From Anaerolineae bacterium clx_CAG2 (GTDB taxonomy: Bacteria > Chloroflexota > Anaerolineae > JAAEKA01), in NCBI GenBank assembly GCA_014155705.1, contig JAAEKA010000036.1, positions 1 through 44,978 of the forward strand: 44,978 nucleotides of DNA, in the 5' to 3' direction. The notes under the pieces were generated by a model that was not told the origin of the DNA, searched no databases, and saw only the letters and a list, made by a program, of their open reading frames with translations. Of the stretch, positions 35,593 through 44,978 are shown piece by piece (position 1 is the stretch's first letter; every line of letters begins with the position of its first letter). Both the position numbers and the translations under genes were made by a program.

Positions 35593-36957
35593 ATGAAAAC
35601 GATCAAACAGATAGTTGTCCCAGGTGTGCTGGTTCTGCTGCTGCTGCTTGCTGGCTGCCAGACTCCGCCTGAAGGGCCAACACCTGCACCCATCGAGACA
35701 GCGACTGTCGAAGCATCACCCACGGAAGCGCCGCCCACACCCACTCTGGCGCCGACCCCTTTGCCGACGGCTGAACCGGTCACAGAGGCTGATCTGGATG
35801 CATCGTTGGAAGTAGCGCGCGACTTCCTGGCCAAGCTGGCTACTGGCGAGTACCGCGTCGCCTTTGGGTCGCTGTTGACCACCGGCGGGCAGCAAAGGCT
35901 GGCTGACCTGGTGTTGGGCAGGCTGGCGTTGAGCAATCCGCACATCAGCTTCTTTGAGCTGTTGGGTTCGCAGCCGGCCCAAGGGCGCATCGCAGTCGAC
36001 GTAGTCTGGCGAGAAACCTTCGAGGGCCAAGGCGAACTGGGCACACAGGAAGCCACGCTGTACCTGGCCCGACAGGGCGACAAGATCCTGGTGGACGATG
36101 TAGTCCTGGGCAGCTTCTCGGCGGCTGCAACGCCGGTGCCGCTGCCGTTGCCCCGAGCCGAGGTGTTGAGCAGTCCTGCCGCTACCGGCCAGGAACTGCG
36201 CTTCCAGGCGGCGGGCTTCCAGGCTGGCGAGACCGTGCTAGCCTGGCTGGAACTGGCTGATGGCACGTTGCTGGAACCGCTGTTTGGCAGAGCAGATAGC
36301 CAGGGACTGATCGAGGTGGCCTACGACGGCGTCGAGACCAGCGGTCTGCCCGCAGGTCGTTGGATCTGGTGGGCGCAGGCGCTACGTGACTCGACGCGCA
36401 ACACGGGTATCACCTTTGATGTGCAAGGAGGGCCTACGGTCACGCCCACCCAACCGCCGGTTGCAGCAGTTCCTACGCAGCCGCCAGCCCGACCGACGGC
36501 AGCGCCTGCGGCGACAACGCCTCCTGTGGCAGCGCCGCCCGCTACGCCGACGCCTGAGCCGCCCAGCGCCGCCTATGGCGCGCCCACTCTGCTTTGGCCG
36601 GAGCCGGTTACCTCGCGCAATTTCGGTTCAGCGTTGATTGTGGAGTTCGTTCCTGTCGCGGACGAACTGGCGGCCGACGAGTTCTATGAGCTGGTCCTGG
36701 TGGGCAGGAACCAGCTTGGTGTGATCTACAACGCCGGCAGCGTGCGCGGTAAGGGCGACACGTGCGACGGCGCTTATGGGACAGCGTGTGTCAAGCTGAT
36801 CGCCAACGAACAATTCATGCGCGCCTTTCACCCCGATGGCGTCGATGGCACGGGTGAATGGTATGTGCAAGTGGTCCGACAGACCGGCGCCGATCAATAC
36901 ACAACGGTGAGTCCGCCCAGCGAGAGTCGCACTGTGTTGTTGAAACCCAGGTCCTAG
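35593..36957 (+). CDS. lipoprotein of unknown function inserted in the atp operon
   Basis: The ATG at 35593 gives 454-455 residues with a classic lipoprotein signal: a hydrophobic stretch and the lipobox LLAGC with Cys 22. An in-frame GTG at 35575 would add six residues. After the cysteine comes a Pro/Thr-rich linker (TPAPIETATVEASPTEAPP), an NTF2-like-looking domain (about residues 70-180, SLEVARDFLAKLATGEYRVAF), and a beta domain (about 190-280). A second Pro/Thr/Ala linker (PTVTPTQPPVAAVPTQPP) leads to a C-terminal beta domain (about 330-455, EFYELVLVGRNQLGVIY). I do not recognise a function. It lies between atpA and atpG on the same strand, with 33 bp to atpG, and is therefore probably cotranscribed. 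It may be an unrelated passenger. Confidence 0.82.
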   Translation: MKTIKQIVVPGVLVLLLLLAGCQTPPEGPTPAPIETATVEASPTEAPPTPTLAPTPLPTAEPVTEADLDASLEVARDFLAKLATGEYRVAFGSLLTTGGQQRLADLVLGRLALSNPHISFFELLGSQPAQGRIAVDVVWRETFEGQGELGTQEATLYLARQGDKILVDDVVLGSFSAAATPVPLPLPRAEVLSSPAATGQELRFQAAGFQAGETVLAWLELADGTLLEPLFGRADSQGLIEVAYDGVETSGLPAGRWIWWAQALRDSTRNTGITFDVQGGPTVTPTQPPVAAVPTQPPARPTAAPAATTPPVAAPPATPTPEPPSAAYGAPTLLWPEPVTSRNFGSALIVEFVPVADELAADEFYELVLVGRNQLGVIYNAGSVRGKGDTCDGAYGTACVKLIANEQFMRAFHPDGVDGTGEWYVQVVRQTGADQYTTVSPPSESRTVLLKPRS

Positions 36958-36990
36958 CCGACCGGAAGCACCCGTCGAGAGAAACAGCCA

Positions 36991-37899
36991 ATGGCAGCCG
37001 ACCGTGAAATCAAGCGACGCATTCGCAGCGTCAAGAACATCGCTAAGGTCACCCGGGCAATGGAGGCAGTTTCGGCCTCCAAGATGCGCCGGGCCCAGGC
37101 CCAGGTGGAGGCCACCCGTCCCTACGCCAACAAGGCGTGGGAGGTGTTGACCTTCCTTGCCCGTCTGCGCCAAAGCCAGGCCGACCTGCAACCGCTGTTG
37201 CAGGATCGCGAGGTGAAGACCATCTGCCTGGTCTTGATGACGGCTGACCGTGGTCTGGCTGGCGGTTTGAACAGCGCCATCATCAACCATGCCTGGCGTC
37301 ACATTCAGCAGTGGGAAGATGAAGGCAAGCAGGTTTCGGTGGTCACGGTGGGCCGCAAGGGACGCGACTGGATGGCGCGTTTCGGCGTTCCCATGCGCGC
37401 AACTTTTATCAACGTCGGCGATCGGCCCACCAGTGAGTTCCTTGAAGGCGCCAAGCAGGCGTCTGGCGCCGACATCAACTCAGTCAGCCCCATCGCGCGT
37501 GTGGTGATCGATGACTTCGCCAACGGCGACTGTGACGCCGTTTACCTGGCTTACACCGATTTTGTCAACGTGCTGCGCCAGGTGCCGACCGTGCGCCAGA
37601 TCCTGCCTATCCGGCCCAGCGATCCAACGGCTCCCATGGCGCCTGACTACATCTTCGAGCCTGACGCTCAGACGGTGTTGAGTCTGGTCTTGTATAACAT
37701 CACTGAGTTGCAGATTTTGCAGTCGCTGTATGAATCGATCGCCAGCGAGCACGCTGCCCGTATGGTGGCCATGCGCAACGCCACGGATGCAGCCAGCGAT
37801 CTGATCTCTGATCTCACGCTCAGCTACAACAAGGCGCGACAAGAGAAGATCACCAAGGAACTGCTCGATATCGCCGCCGGCGCCAACGCTTTGGCGTAG
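36991..37899 (+). CDS. atpG: F1Fo ATP synthase subunit gamma
   Basis: The 302-residue central rotor shaft has the paired coiled-coil ends of the family. The N-terminus reads REIKRRIRSVKNIAKVTRAMEAVSASKMRRAQ. The C-terminal helix contains SLYESIASEHAARMVAMRNATDAASDLI and LSYNKARQEKITKELLDI. TADRGLAGGLNS marks the central Rossmann-like domain. Length is close to normal. It couples c-ring rotation to catalysis in beta. It follows the inserted lipoprotein gene and precedes atpD by 92 bp, in a gap occupied by a repeat element. Confidence 0.97.
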   Translation: MAADREIKRRIRSVKNIAKVTRAMEAVSASKMRRAQAQVEATRPYANKAWEVLTFLARLRQSQADLQPLLQDREVKTICLVLMTADRGLAGGLNSAIINHAWRHIQQWEDEGKQVSVVTVGRKGRDWMARFGVPMRATFINVGDRPTSEFLEGAKQASGADINSVSPIARVVIDDFANGDCDAVYLAYTDFVNVLRQVPTVRQILPIRPSDPTAPMAPDYIFEPDAQTVLSLVLYNITELQILQSLYESIASEHAARMVAMRNATDAASDLISDLTLSYNKARQEKITKELLDIAAGANALA

Positions 37900-37909
37900 T
37901 GGTTTGATT

Positions 37910-39413
<1,504 letters not shown>

Positions 39414-39421
39414 GAGCTGAT

Positions 39422-39874
39422 ATGGCAGACACCATTCGCTTCGAGTTCATCTCGCAGGAACGGATCCTCCTCCAGGAAGACGTCAATATGGTCATCGCGC
39501 CAGGCGCAAGCGGCGTGTTGGGCATCCTGCCGCGCCACGCGCCGCTGATGGCCGTGATCGTGCCGGGCGAGTTGGTCGTCAAGAAAGAGAGCCAGGAAGA
39601 CCGTTACTATGCCGTCGGCGGCGGCTTCATGGAGGTGCGGCCTGACAAGGTGATCCTGCTGGCCCGCTCCGGCGAGTCGGCCGAGGAGATCGACCTGGCC
39701 CGCGCCCAGGAAGCCCGCCAACGGGCCGAAGAGTTGCTGGCCGCGGGCGAGATGGACAGCGCCGAGCGCCGGCGCGTGATGGAGTTGGCGCTGCGCCGCT
39801 CGCGCGTGCGCCTGAAAGTGGCTGAGCGTCGCCGCAAGTCGCCCCCGCGCGGCCCGGTTCCCCGTGGCGACTGA
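39422..39874 (+). CDS. atpC: F1Fo ATP synthase subunit epsilon
   Basis: This 150-residue protein has the N-terminal beta-sandwich of the epsilon family (FEFISQERILLQEDVNMVIAPGASGVLGILPRHAPLM, then YYAVGGGFMEVRPDKVILLA). A C-terminal helical region follows (DLARAQEARQRAEELLAAG and RRVMELALRRSRVRLKVAE) with a basic, Pro-rich end. It sits at the base of the rotor and regulates ATPase activity. Its last 15 residues extend slightly beyond typical family members. It closes the operon: a clear intrinsic terminator follows 35 bp downstream. Confidence 0.95.
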   Translation: MADTIRFEFISQERILLQEDVNMVIAPGASGVLGILPRHAPLMAVIVPGELVVKKESQEDRYYAVGGGFMEVRPDKVILLARSGESAEEIDLARAQEARQRAEELLAAGEMDSAERRRVMELALRRSRVRLKVAERRRKSPPRGPVPRGD

Positions 39875-39908
39875 TCGATCAAGCTGTGTCGCACTATCTC
39901 GCACGACC

Positions 39909-39947
39909 ACCGGGGTCAGTTGGCATTTGTCTCTGACCCCGGTTTTG
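39909..39947 (+). terminator. intrinsic terminator of the ATP synthase operon
   Basis: ACCGGGGTCAG (39909-39919) pairs perfectly with CTGACCCCGGT (39933-39943) around a 13-base loop, followed directly by TTT. No gene or clear promoter was found between here and the RHS gene. Confidence 0.82.
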
Positions 39948-40112
39948 ATGCTCCATGATTGCTTGGTGCTTACTTGCTTGGAGACCTCCACAAAGAGTTC
40001 TCGAATTCCGAACGTGCGCAACCGTGGCAAACTTCGATGAATGGTTGGTGACGACATTGGCTCCCGTCCCTTTAGGTGCGCCCGTGTCCAAATACGGATC
40101 ATCAGGGGTGGG

Positions 40113-43100
40113 ATGTCAGAAAGCCCACTAAGAGATTTCATGCACTTGCTATTGTTGACCAAACGTCGGTCGCTGATCACTCTCTCGTTTCGAATGGTCT
40201 TGGTGTTGACGATTGTTCTGTTGCCGCCGAGCGCGTCGTTGGCACGCGCAAGCGGGGTATCGAGCATTGCTGCGACGATGCACGATGAAGCAGTGACCGA
40301 GACACTGCCTGCGCCGGTTGAAAACCTAGGTCCGCGACCTGCGAGCTCGGCTGTGAAATCTTCAAGTGAGGTGATCTCTACTACCTTGCCAGCGTTCGAC
40401 CATGGCGAAGCCTCGTTGACGCAAACAAGCGAGTGGGAGGTGGCGCAACTAACGCCGACCGCGCCGCCAGCGGCGTTTGGCGTAGCCGGGGAAGCAGCCA
40501 TCGACCCGGACGGCAGGGAGATCGAGCTGGCTGCGGGCCGGCTGCGCCTGGCGCTGGCGCAGGCTGCACCGGGCGCCATCGTCCGCTACCAGCCTCTGGC
40601 GGCGGAAGAGACCGGATCGCCCTTTGGCATCGGCTTCGAGTTGTCGACCGAGCAAGGCGAGAAGATCGCTCTTTCGTCTGCGATCACTTTGACCCTGGAC
40701 TACCGCGACCTGGCCATGCCGTACCGGGCAGCGGCCGAGAGCCGGCTGGCGCTGTTCATGCAACAGCCGGTGGACGATCAAGGAACTCTTGCGTGGCGGC
40801 CGCTAGTCGGCCGCGTCGACCTGGCCGGCAAAACGGTGACCGCGGCAGCGCCCGGGCTGGGACGCTTCATGCTGGCCACCACGGCCGCCGGCGACGATGG
40901 CGACTTCACGCTGCAGCCGGGCGGGGGCATGGCCGACTACCAGGTCAGCCTGGCCATGGGCAGCGCGACGGCCAGCTACCCCTTCGCCGTACCGCCGGCC
41001 AAGGCCGGCCCCGCGCCCGAGCTGGCGCTGAACTACAACAGCCTGCGGGTCGATGGCGTCAGCAACCTGCGCAACAACCAGCCGGGCTGGGCCGGCATCG
41101 GCTGGAGCCTGGAAACCGGCTACGTGCTGGAGCGCATGGCGCAGACCGCGTGGGGGGATCTGACCGGCGGCAACTCGCAGTTCTTCCTGGTGTTGAATGG
41201 CGTCGACGGCCGCCTGATCCCCGTGGGCGGCCAGCCCAACCGGTTCGTGCTGCAAGACGATCCCCGCTGGCGCATCGAGCGGCTCACTTCGTCCAACACC
41301 AGCCACCCCGACACCCAGCGCGAGTACTGGCTGGTGACCACGCCCGACGGGACCCAATACCGCTTCGGCGGCGAGTTCGACGCCGAAACCGGCGCCGACC
41401 TGAACTCGGCTTTCTATGTGCCTGTGTACGACTTTGCCCTGTGCAGCGCGGTGGTGTACCGCATCTGCAACCAGGTGTGGCGCTGGAACCTGGATCGGGT
41501 GGAGGACAGCAACGGCAACGTCATCACCTACTCCTACGCGCAAGAGACCAACTGGTATTCCAGCACCATGGTGCCGACGTCGGTGCATCCCTACAAGCTG
41601 TTGCAGTACGTGCGCGGCGGCTATCCGGTTGCCATCGAGTACACGCGGCGGGCGGGGGATGGCAGCGCAGCCGCCACGGCTCGGGTTGAGTTCAGCACGG
41701 CGCCGCGCTGCCTTGACCCCAACACGGCCGGACTGTGCGACTGGCCGGCCGACTACCCCGACACGCCGGCCGACCTGGCGTGCAGGGGCAGCGGGCCGTG
41801 CTGGTCGCAGCAGCCGACCTTCTGGATCACCCAACGGCTAAGTCGAGTGGCCACCTCAGTCTGGGACGCGGCCGCTTCAGCCTGGCGGGGGGTGGACCGC
41901 TGGGACCTAGCCTACGCCTTCCCCGCGCCGCCGCCCTACACAGATCAAACCAGCGGCTTCGCCATCCCCGATGACCCGCGGATGTATGAATCCTTTGGCC
42001 GTTACCGCAAGTTAGAGCTGCAGAGCATCACCCGTCGCAGCCCGGACGGGACGCAGAGCCTGCCGCCGGTGACCTTTGGCTACACCTTCCTGCAGAACCG
42101 GCGCAATTTCGACTTCAATCGCCAGATCTACCCTATGTACCTCAGCCGGCTGGTCAGTGTGACCAACGAGCTGGGCGGCGTGGTCAGCTTCACCTATGCC
42201 AGCGATTGCCCGGCCGCCATTGGCAACGGCATCCGCTCGCCCTACGACTGCTTCAAGACTGACGCCTACGTGCCCAGCCAGATTCCCGACTTTGGCATCT
42301 GGATGCGCTACAAGGTGACCACGCGCACGGTGAGCAGCAGCCTGGGCGGGCCGGCGCAGACCACCACCTACAGCTACGGCCCCCATATGTCGCACTACGT
42401 CGACGACAACCGGCTGATCAGCTATGGCGAGACCTGCCCGACCCAGGATCCGACCTGCGCCAAGGACTTCTGGTTCGAGATGCGCGGCTACAACCTCGTA
42501 ACCGTCACCGGGCCGGGCGGCGCAGTGACGGAGTATCGCTATCACCGAGGCATGGACGGCGATGGCTGGAGCGGCGGCGGGGGCGGGGGTTGGGTGTGCA
42601 TCTCCGTTCAGCGCTCCGACGGAGTGACCCTGCAAGATCACAACTGGCTGCGCGGCCGGCCCTACGAGGTGCGCACCTGGAACACAGGGGGTGTGTTGGC
42701 CGGGCGCGAGATCACTGATTACAGCACCGTGCTGACGGCCGGCAGCGATCCGGTGCCCGGATTATCGTCTTGCGGGCGCTACACCGACGCGGCCCACTTC
42801 ACGGCGGTGGGCGAGGCGCGCAGCTATGCCTTCGACGCCAGCGGGGCCAACCCCACAGAAACGCGCAGCGTCTTCAGCTACGACAGCTATGGCAACGCCA
42901 TACGTGAGACCCACTACGGCGACACGGCCAACCCGGCCGACGACTACCTGGTGGACCGGGCATTCTTCGCCAACACCGGCGCTTGGATCGTGGACCGCAT
43001 GCAGTGGCAGCGGGTGTTTGCGGGCAACGTGCGCACAGCCGACGGCACGGAGAAGGCCATGGCGGCCTACGGCTACGACGGGCTGGCGCTCTTCACCGGC

Positions 43101-44978
43101 GTTCCGGTCAACGGCAACCTGACCACGGCCGCCGCCTACCACACCATCTCGGCCAACTACACAGACCCGGCCAACTTCTACACGGCCAGCAGCCAATACG
43201 ATGCGCTGGGCCGGCCGACGGTGAGCACTGACGCCAACGGGCGCAGCACGACCACCAGCTATCACAGCGTGTACGGCTACGCTGAAACTGCCACCAACGC
43301 GTTGGGGCATGTGGCCAGCAGCGTGGTGGATCCAGGCACAGGCAACCTGCTGCAAGGGACCGACCCCAACGGCCGGGTGACCAGCCACGAGTACGACGCC
43401 TTCGGCCGGCTGCTGCGCACCTGGCTGCCGGGCGAAACCCAGGGCAGCCATGCCGCCACGGTGGAGGCCAGCTACACCCTGGGCAGCGCCGGCACGCCCA
43501 GCCGCATCACCGTCAAGCAGCGCCGCGACGCGGGCGGCGCCGCCACGCCGGCCTACATCGAGAGCTGGCGCTTCTTCGACGAGCTGGGCCGGCCGATCCA
43601 GGGCCAGAGCGCGACGCTGGCCGGACAGGCCGTGCTGAGCAACAGCCGCTACGACGCGGCCGGGGAGGTGTGGCAGAGCAGCCTGGCCTACGAAGTGGCC
43701 GGCGCGCCGGGCAGCTACTACACGCCCGACTGGAACCAGCCCAAGAGCGAGACGCTGTACGACGGCCTGGGGCGGGCCACGCAGGTGATCCAGCCGGCGG
43801 GGACGACCCTCACCAGCTACGACGGCTGGACGACGATCGTCACCGACGCCAACGGCCATCGCCGGGCTTACGACGCAGATGCGTTCGGCCGGACGGTGCA
43901 GGTGCGGGAGTACACGGGGACGGGGCCATATACCCTGTACGCGACCACCAGCTACAGCTACGACGTGCTGGGCCAGTTGGCGCAGGTGACCGACGCGGCC
44001 AACAACGTCACCAGCATGGCCTACGACCCGCTGGGCAGGAAGACGGGGATGGTGGACCCGGACATGGGATCGTGGAGCTACGGCTACGATGCCGTGGGCA
44101 ACCTGACTGCGCAGCGCGATGGCCGCAACCAGTGGCTCTATTTCGAGTACGACGCGCTCAATCGGCTGGCAGCCAAGCGCCAGGACAGCGCCAACGGCGC
44201 GCTGTTGGCCGAGTACCACTTCGATGCAGCGGGCCAGAAGGGCCTGCTGTCGCGCAGCAAGGCGTACAGCGCCGAGGGCGTGGTCGAGATCGTCAACGTC
44301 ACCTACGACGCTCGCAATCGTCTTACACAGCAGAACTGGATCGCGCCCGGCAGCGGCGGCGGGACCTTCCGGCTGGACCACAGCTACAACGCGGCCGACC
44401 AGCCGGCCACCCTGCGCTATCCCGGCGGGCCGGCCGGCGAGCAGGGCGAGCTGGTGACCACCGGCTACAACGCGCTGGGCCAGGTGAACTCGGTGAGCGG
44501 CAGCGGCGTGTCCTACGTGTCCAGCACCACCTACAACGTGCGCGGCCAGGTGACCGAGCAGCGGCTGGACACCGGCAGCAACGGTTTGACGCGGCAATAC
44601 GTCTACGACCAAAACACCATGCGGCTCCTCACCCTGCGGGCCGGCGTCTCCAGCCCGTATACCAACCTGCAAAACCTGAGCTACACCTACGACGCCGTGG
44701 GCAACATCGCCAGCATCGTAGATGGCGTCAACAGCAGCCAGCGCCAGTGCTTCCAGTACGACGCGCTGGACCGGCTGACCAATGCCTTCACCGGCAACGC
44801 TGGCTGCACGGCCTACGCCACCGGCGGCACGGGGCCGTACAACCACATCTATGCCTACAACGCCATCGGCAACATCACCAGCTACGCGGGCAACGCCTAC
44901 AGCTACAGCGCCGGCAAGCCGCATGCAGTCAGCGCGGCCTACGGCAACACGTACGGCTACGACGGCAACGGCAACCAG
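40113..44978 (+). CDS. large secreted RHS/YD-repeat protein (3' end beyond window)
   Basis: An open frame runs from ATG 40113 to the last base of the window (1622 codons, no stop). AGGGG (40104-40108) precedes this ATG; ATG 40140 is an alternative nine codons in. A signal peptide follows (RMVLVLTIVLLPPSASLARA). Residues about 100-260 form a unique beta domain. From about 260 the protein resembles the SpvB/TcaB-type N-terminal region of secreted RHS proteins (YPFAVPPAKAGPAPELALNYNS, GWAGIGWSLETGYVLER). From about residue 1030 there are many YD repeats (YDALGRPT, YDAFGRLL, YDPLGRKT, YDAVGNLT, YDALDRLT). RHS proteins build a shell enclosing a variable C-terminal effector, but that tip is not in view. 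Exported by signal peptide rather than a T6SS adaptor. Confidence 0.88.
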   Translation, partial: MSESPLRDFMHLLLLTKRRSLITLSFRMVLVLTIVLLPPSASLARASGVSSIAATMHDEAVTETLPAPVENLGPRPASSAVKSSSEVISTTLPAFDHGEASLTQTSEWEVAQLTPTAPPAAFGVAGEAAIDPDGREIELAAGRLRLALAQAAPGAIVRYQPLAAEETGSPFGIGFELSTEQGEKIALSSAITLTLDYRDLAMPYRAAAESRLALFMQQPVDDQGTLAWRPLVGRVDLAGKTVTAAAPGLGRFMLATTAAGDDGDFTLQPGGGMADYQVSLAMGSATASYPFAVPPAKAGPAPELALNYNSLRVDGVSNLRNNQPGWAGIGWSLETGYVLERMAQTAWGDLTGGNSQFFLVLNGVDGRLIPVGGQPNRFVLQDDPRWRIERLTSSNTSHPDTQREYWLVTTPDGTQYRFGGEFDAETGADLNSAFYVPVYDFALCSAVVYRICNQVWRWNLDRVEDSNGNVITYSYAQETNWYSSTMVPTSVHPYKLLQYVRGGYPVAIEYTRRAGDGSAAATARVEFSTAPRCLDPNTAGLCDWPADYPDTPADLACRGSGPCWSQQPTFWITQRLSRVATSVWDAAASAWRGVDRWDLAYAFPAPPPYTDQTSGFAIPDDPRMYESFGRYRKLELQSITRRSPDGTQSLPPVTFGYTFLQNRRNFDFNRQIYPMYLSRLVSVTNELGGVVSFTYASDCPAAIGNGIRSPYDCFKTDAYVPSQIPDFGIWMRYKVTTRTVSSSLGGPAQTTTYSYGPHMSHYVDDNRLISYGETCPTQDPTCAKDFWFEMRGYNLVTVTGPGGAVTEYRYHRGMDGDGWSGGGGGGWVCISVQRSDGVTLQDHNWLRGRPYEVRTWNTGGVLAGREITDYSTVLTAGSDPVPGLSSCGRYTDAAHFTAVGEARSYAFDASGANPTETRSVFSYDSYGNAIRETHYGDTANPADDYLVDRAFFANTGAWIVDRMQWQRVFAGNVRTADGTEKAMAAYGYDGLALFTGVPVNGNLTTAAAYHTISANYTDPANFYTASSQYDALGRPTVSTDANGRSTTTSYHSVYGYAETATNALGHVASSVVDPGTGNLLQGTDPNGRVTSHEYDAFGRLLRTWLPGETQGSHAATVEASYTLGSAGTPSRITVKQRRDAGGAATPAYIESWRFFDELGRPIQGQSATLAGQAVLSNSRYDAAGEVWQSSLAYEVAGAPGSYYTPDWNQPKSETLYDGLGRATQVIQPAGTTLTSYDGWTTIVTDANGHRRAYDADAFGRTVQVREYTGTGPYTLYATTSYSYDVLGQLAQVTDAANNVTSMAYDPLGRKTGMVDPDMGSWSYGYDAVGNLTAQRDGRNQWLYFEYDALNRLAAKRQDSANGALLAEYHFDAAGQKGLLSRSKAYSAEGVVEIVNVTYDARNRLTQQNWIAPGSGGGTFRLDHSYNAADQPATLRYPGGPAGEQGELVTTGYNALGQVNSVSGSGVSYVSSTTYNVRGQVTEQRLDTGSNGLTRQYVYDQNTMRLLTLRAGVSSPYTNLQNLSYTYDAVGNIASIVDGVNSSQRQCFQYDALDRLTNAFTGNAGCTAYATGGTGPYNHIYAYNAIGNITSYAGNAYSYSAGKPHAVSAAYGNTYGYDGNGNQ

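Noticed and set aside
40433..41689. 418-codon plus-strand frame inside the RHS gene
   Set aside because: It is a frame-shifted shadow, Arg/Gly/Pro rich; the frame starting at 40113 continues through it without a stop.
42762..44924. A 720-codon open frame on the minus strand opposite the RHS gene
   Set aside because: It is low-complexity (Val/Ala/Gly/Arg rich) and mirrors the repeated codons of the GC-rich RHS repeats. The plus-strand frame has clear YD repeats and a signal peptide.

Overview
The window looks like a chromosomal segment of a GC-rich bacterium, most likely a Chloroflexota (Anaerolineae/Caldilineae/Ardenticatenia-like) organism. This is an inference from the style of the secreted proteins (DUF11, SdrD_B-like and fibronectin-III-like modules with a C-terminal hydrophobic segment plus Arg cluster), the ATP synthase operon layout and the Pro/Thr-rich lipoprotein. 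No rRNA, tRNA or CRISPR array was seen, so the taxonomy is provisional.

Region 1 (1-9575, minus strand) is a surface-glycan operon read right to left. It starts with a specialised NusG paralogue (RfaH/LoaP/UpxY type) behind a promoter and a leader carrying a terminator-like hairpin. It continues with cysD and a cysN-cysC fusion (sulfate activation to PAPS), a UDP-HexNAc 6-dehydrogenase, a UDP-glucuronate-epimerase-like SDR, an unknown membrane-anchored TPR-like protein, pseB, and pseC, which is cut by the window edge. Together they point to an acidic, probably sulfated extracellular polysaccharide or glycan. A 47-bp near-perfect palindrome lies in frame inside the CysN-CysC linker.

Region 2 (9622-13358, plus strand) is a compact gene set that I read as a RiPP (modified peptide) locus: a PF14907-type nucleotidyltransferase, an HPr-kinase-like P-loop protein, a PqqD-like leader-binding protein, a radical SAM/SPASM protein, and a 64-residue candidate precursor ending in Asn-Cys-Ser. 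Near-consensus promoters precede the first gene and pqqD. This is my best candidate for an undescribed system.

Region 3 (13460-31152, plus strand) holds six secreted proteins: a gingipain-family (C25) peptidase, a small secreted protein, a 2026-residue DUF11/PKD adhesin-like protein, an SdrD_B-like protein, a beta-helix-like protein and an FN3 protein. Five of the six end in the same module: an FN3-like domain, a PTAV-containing linker, a hydrophobic helix and an Arg-rich tail. This looks like a sorting signal. Several of these genes have their own promoter and strong hairpin terminators.

Region 4 (31266-39947, plus strand) is a complete F1Fo ATP synthase operon, atpB-E-F-H-A-(lipoprotein)-G-D-C, with an unexpected 455-residue lipoprotein between atpA and atpG. 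Two small repeat/inverted-repeat elements sit in its intergenic gaps, and an intrinsic terminator ends it.

Region 5 (40113-44978, plus strand) is a large secreted RHS/YD-repeat protein running off the right edge before its core and C-terminal tip.
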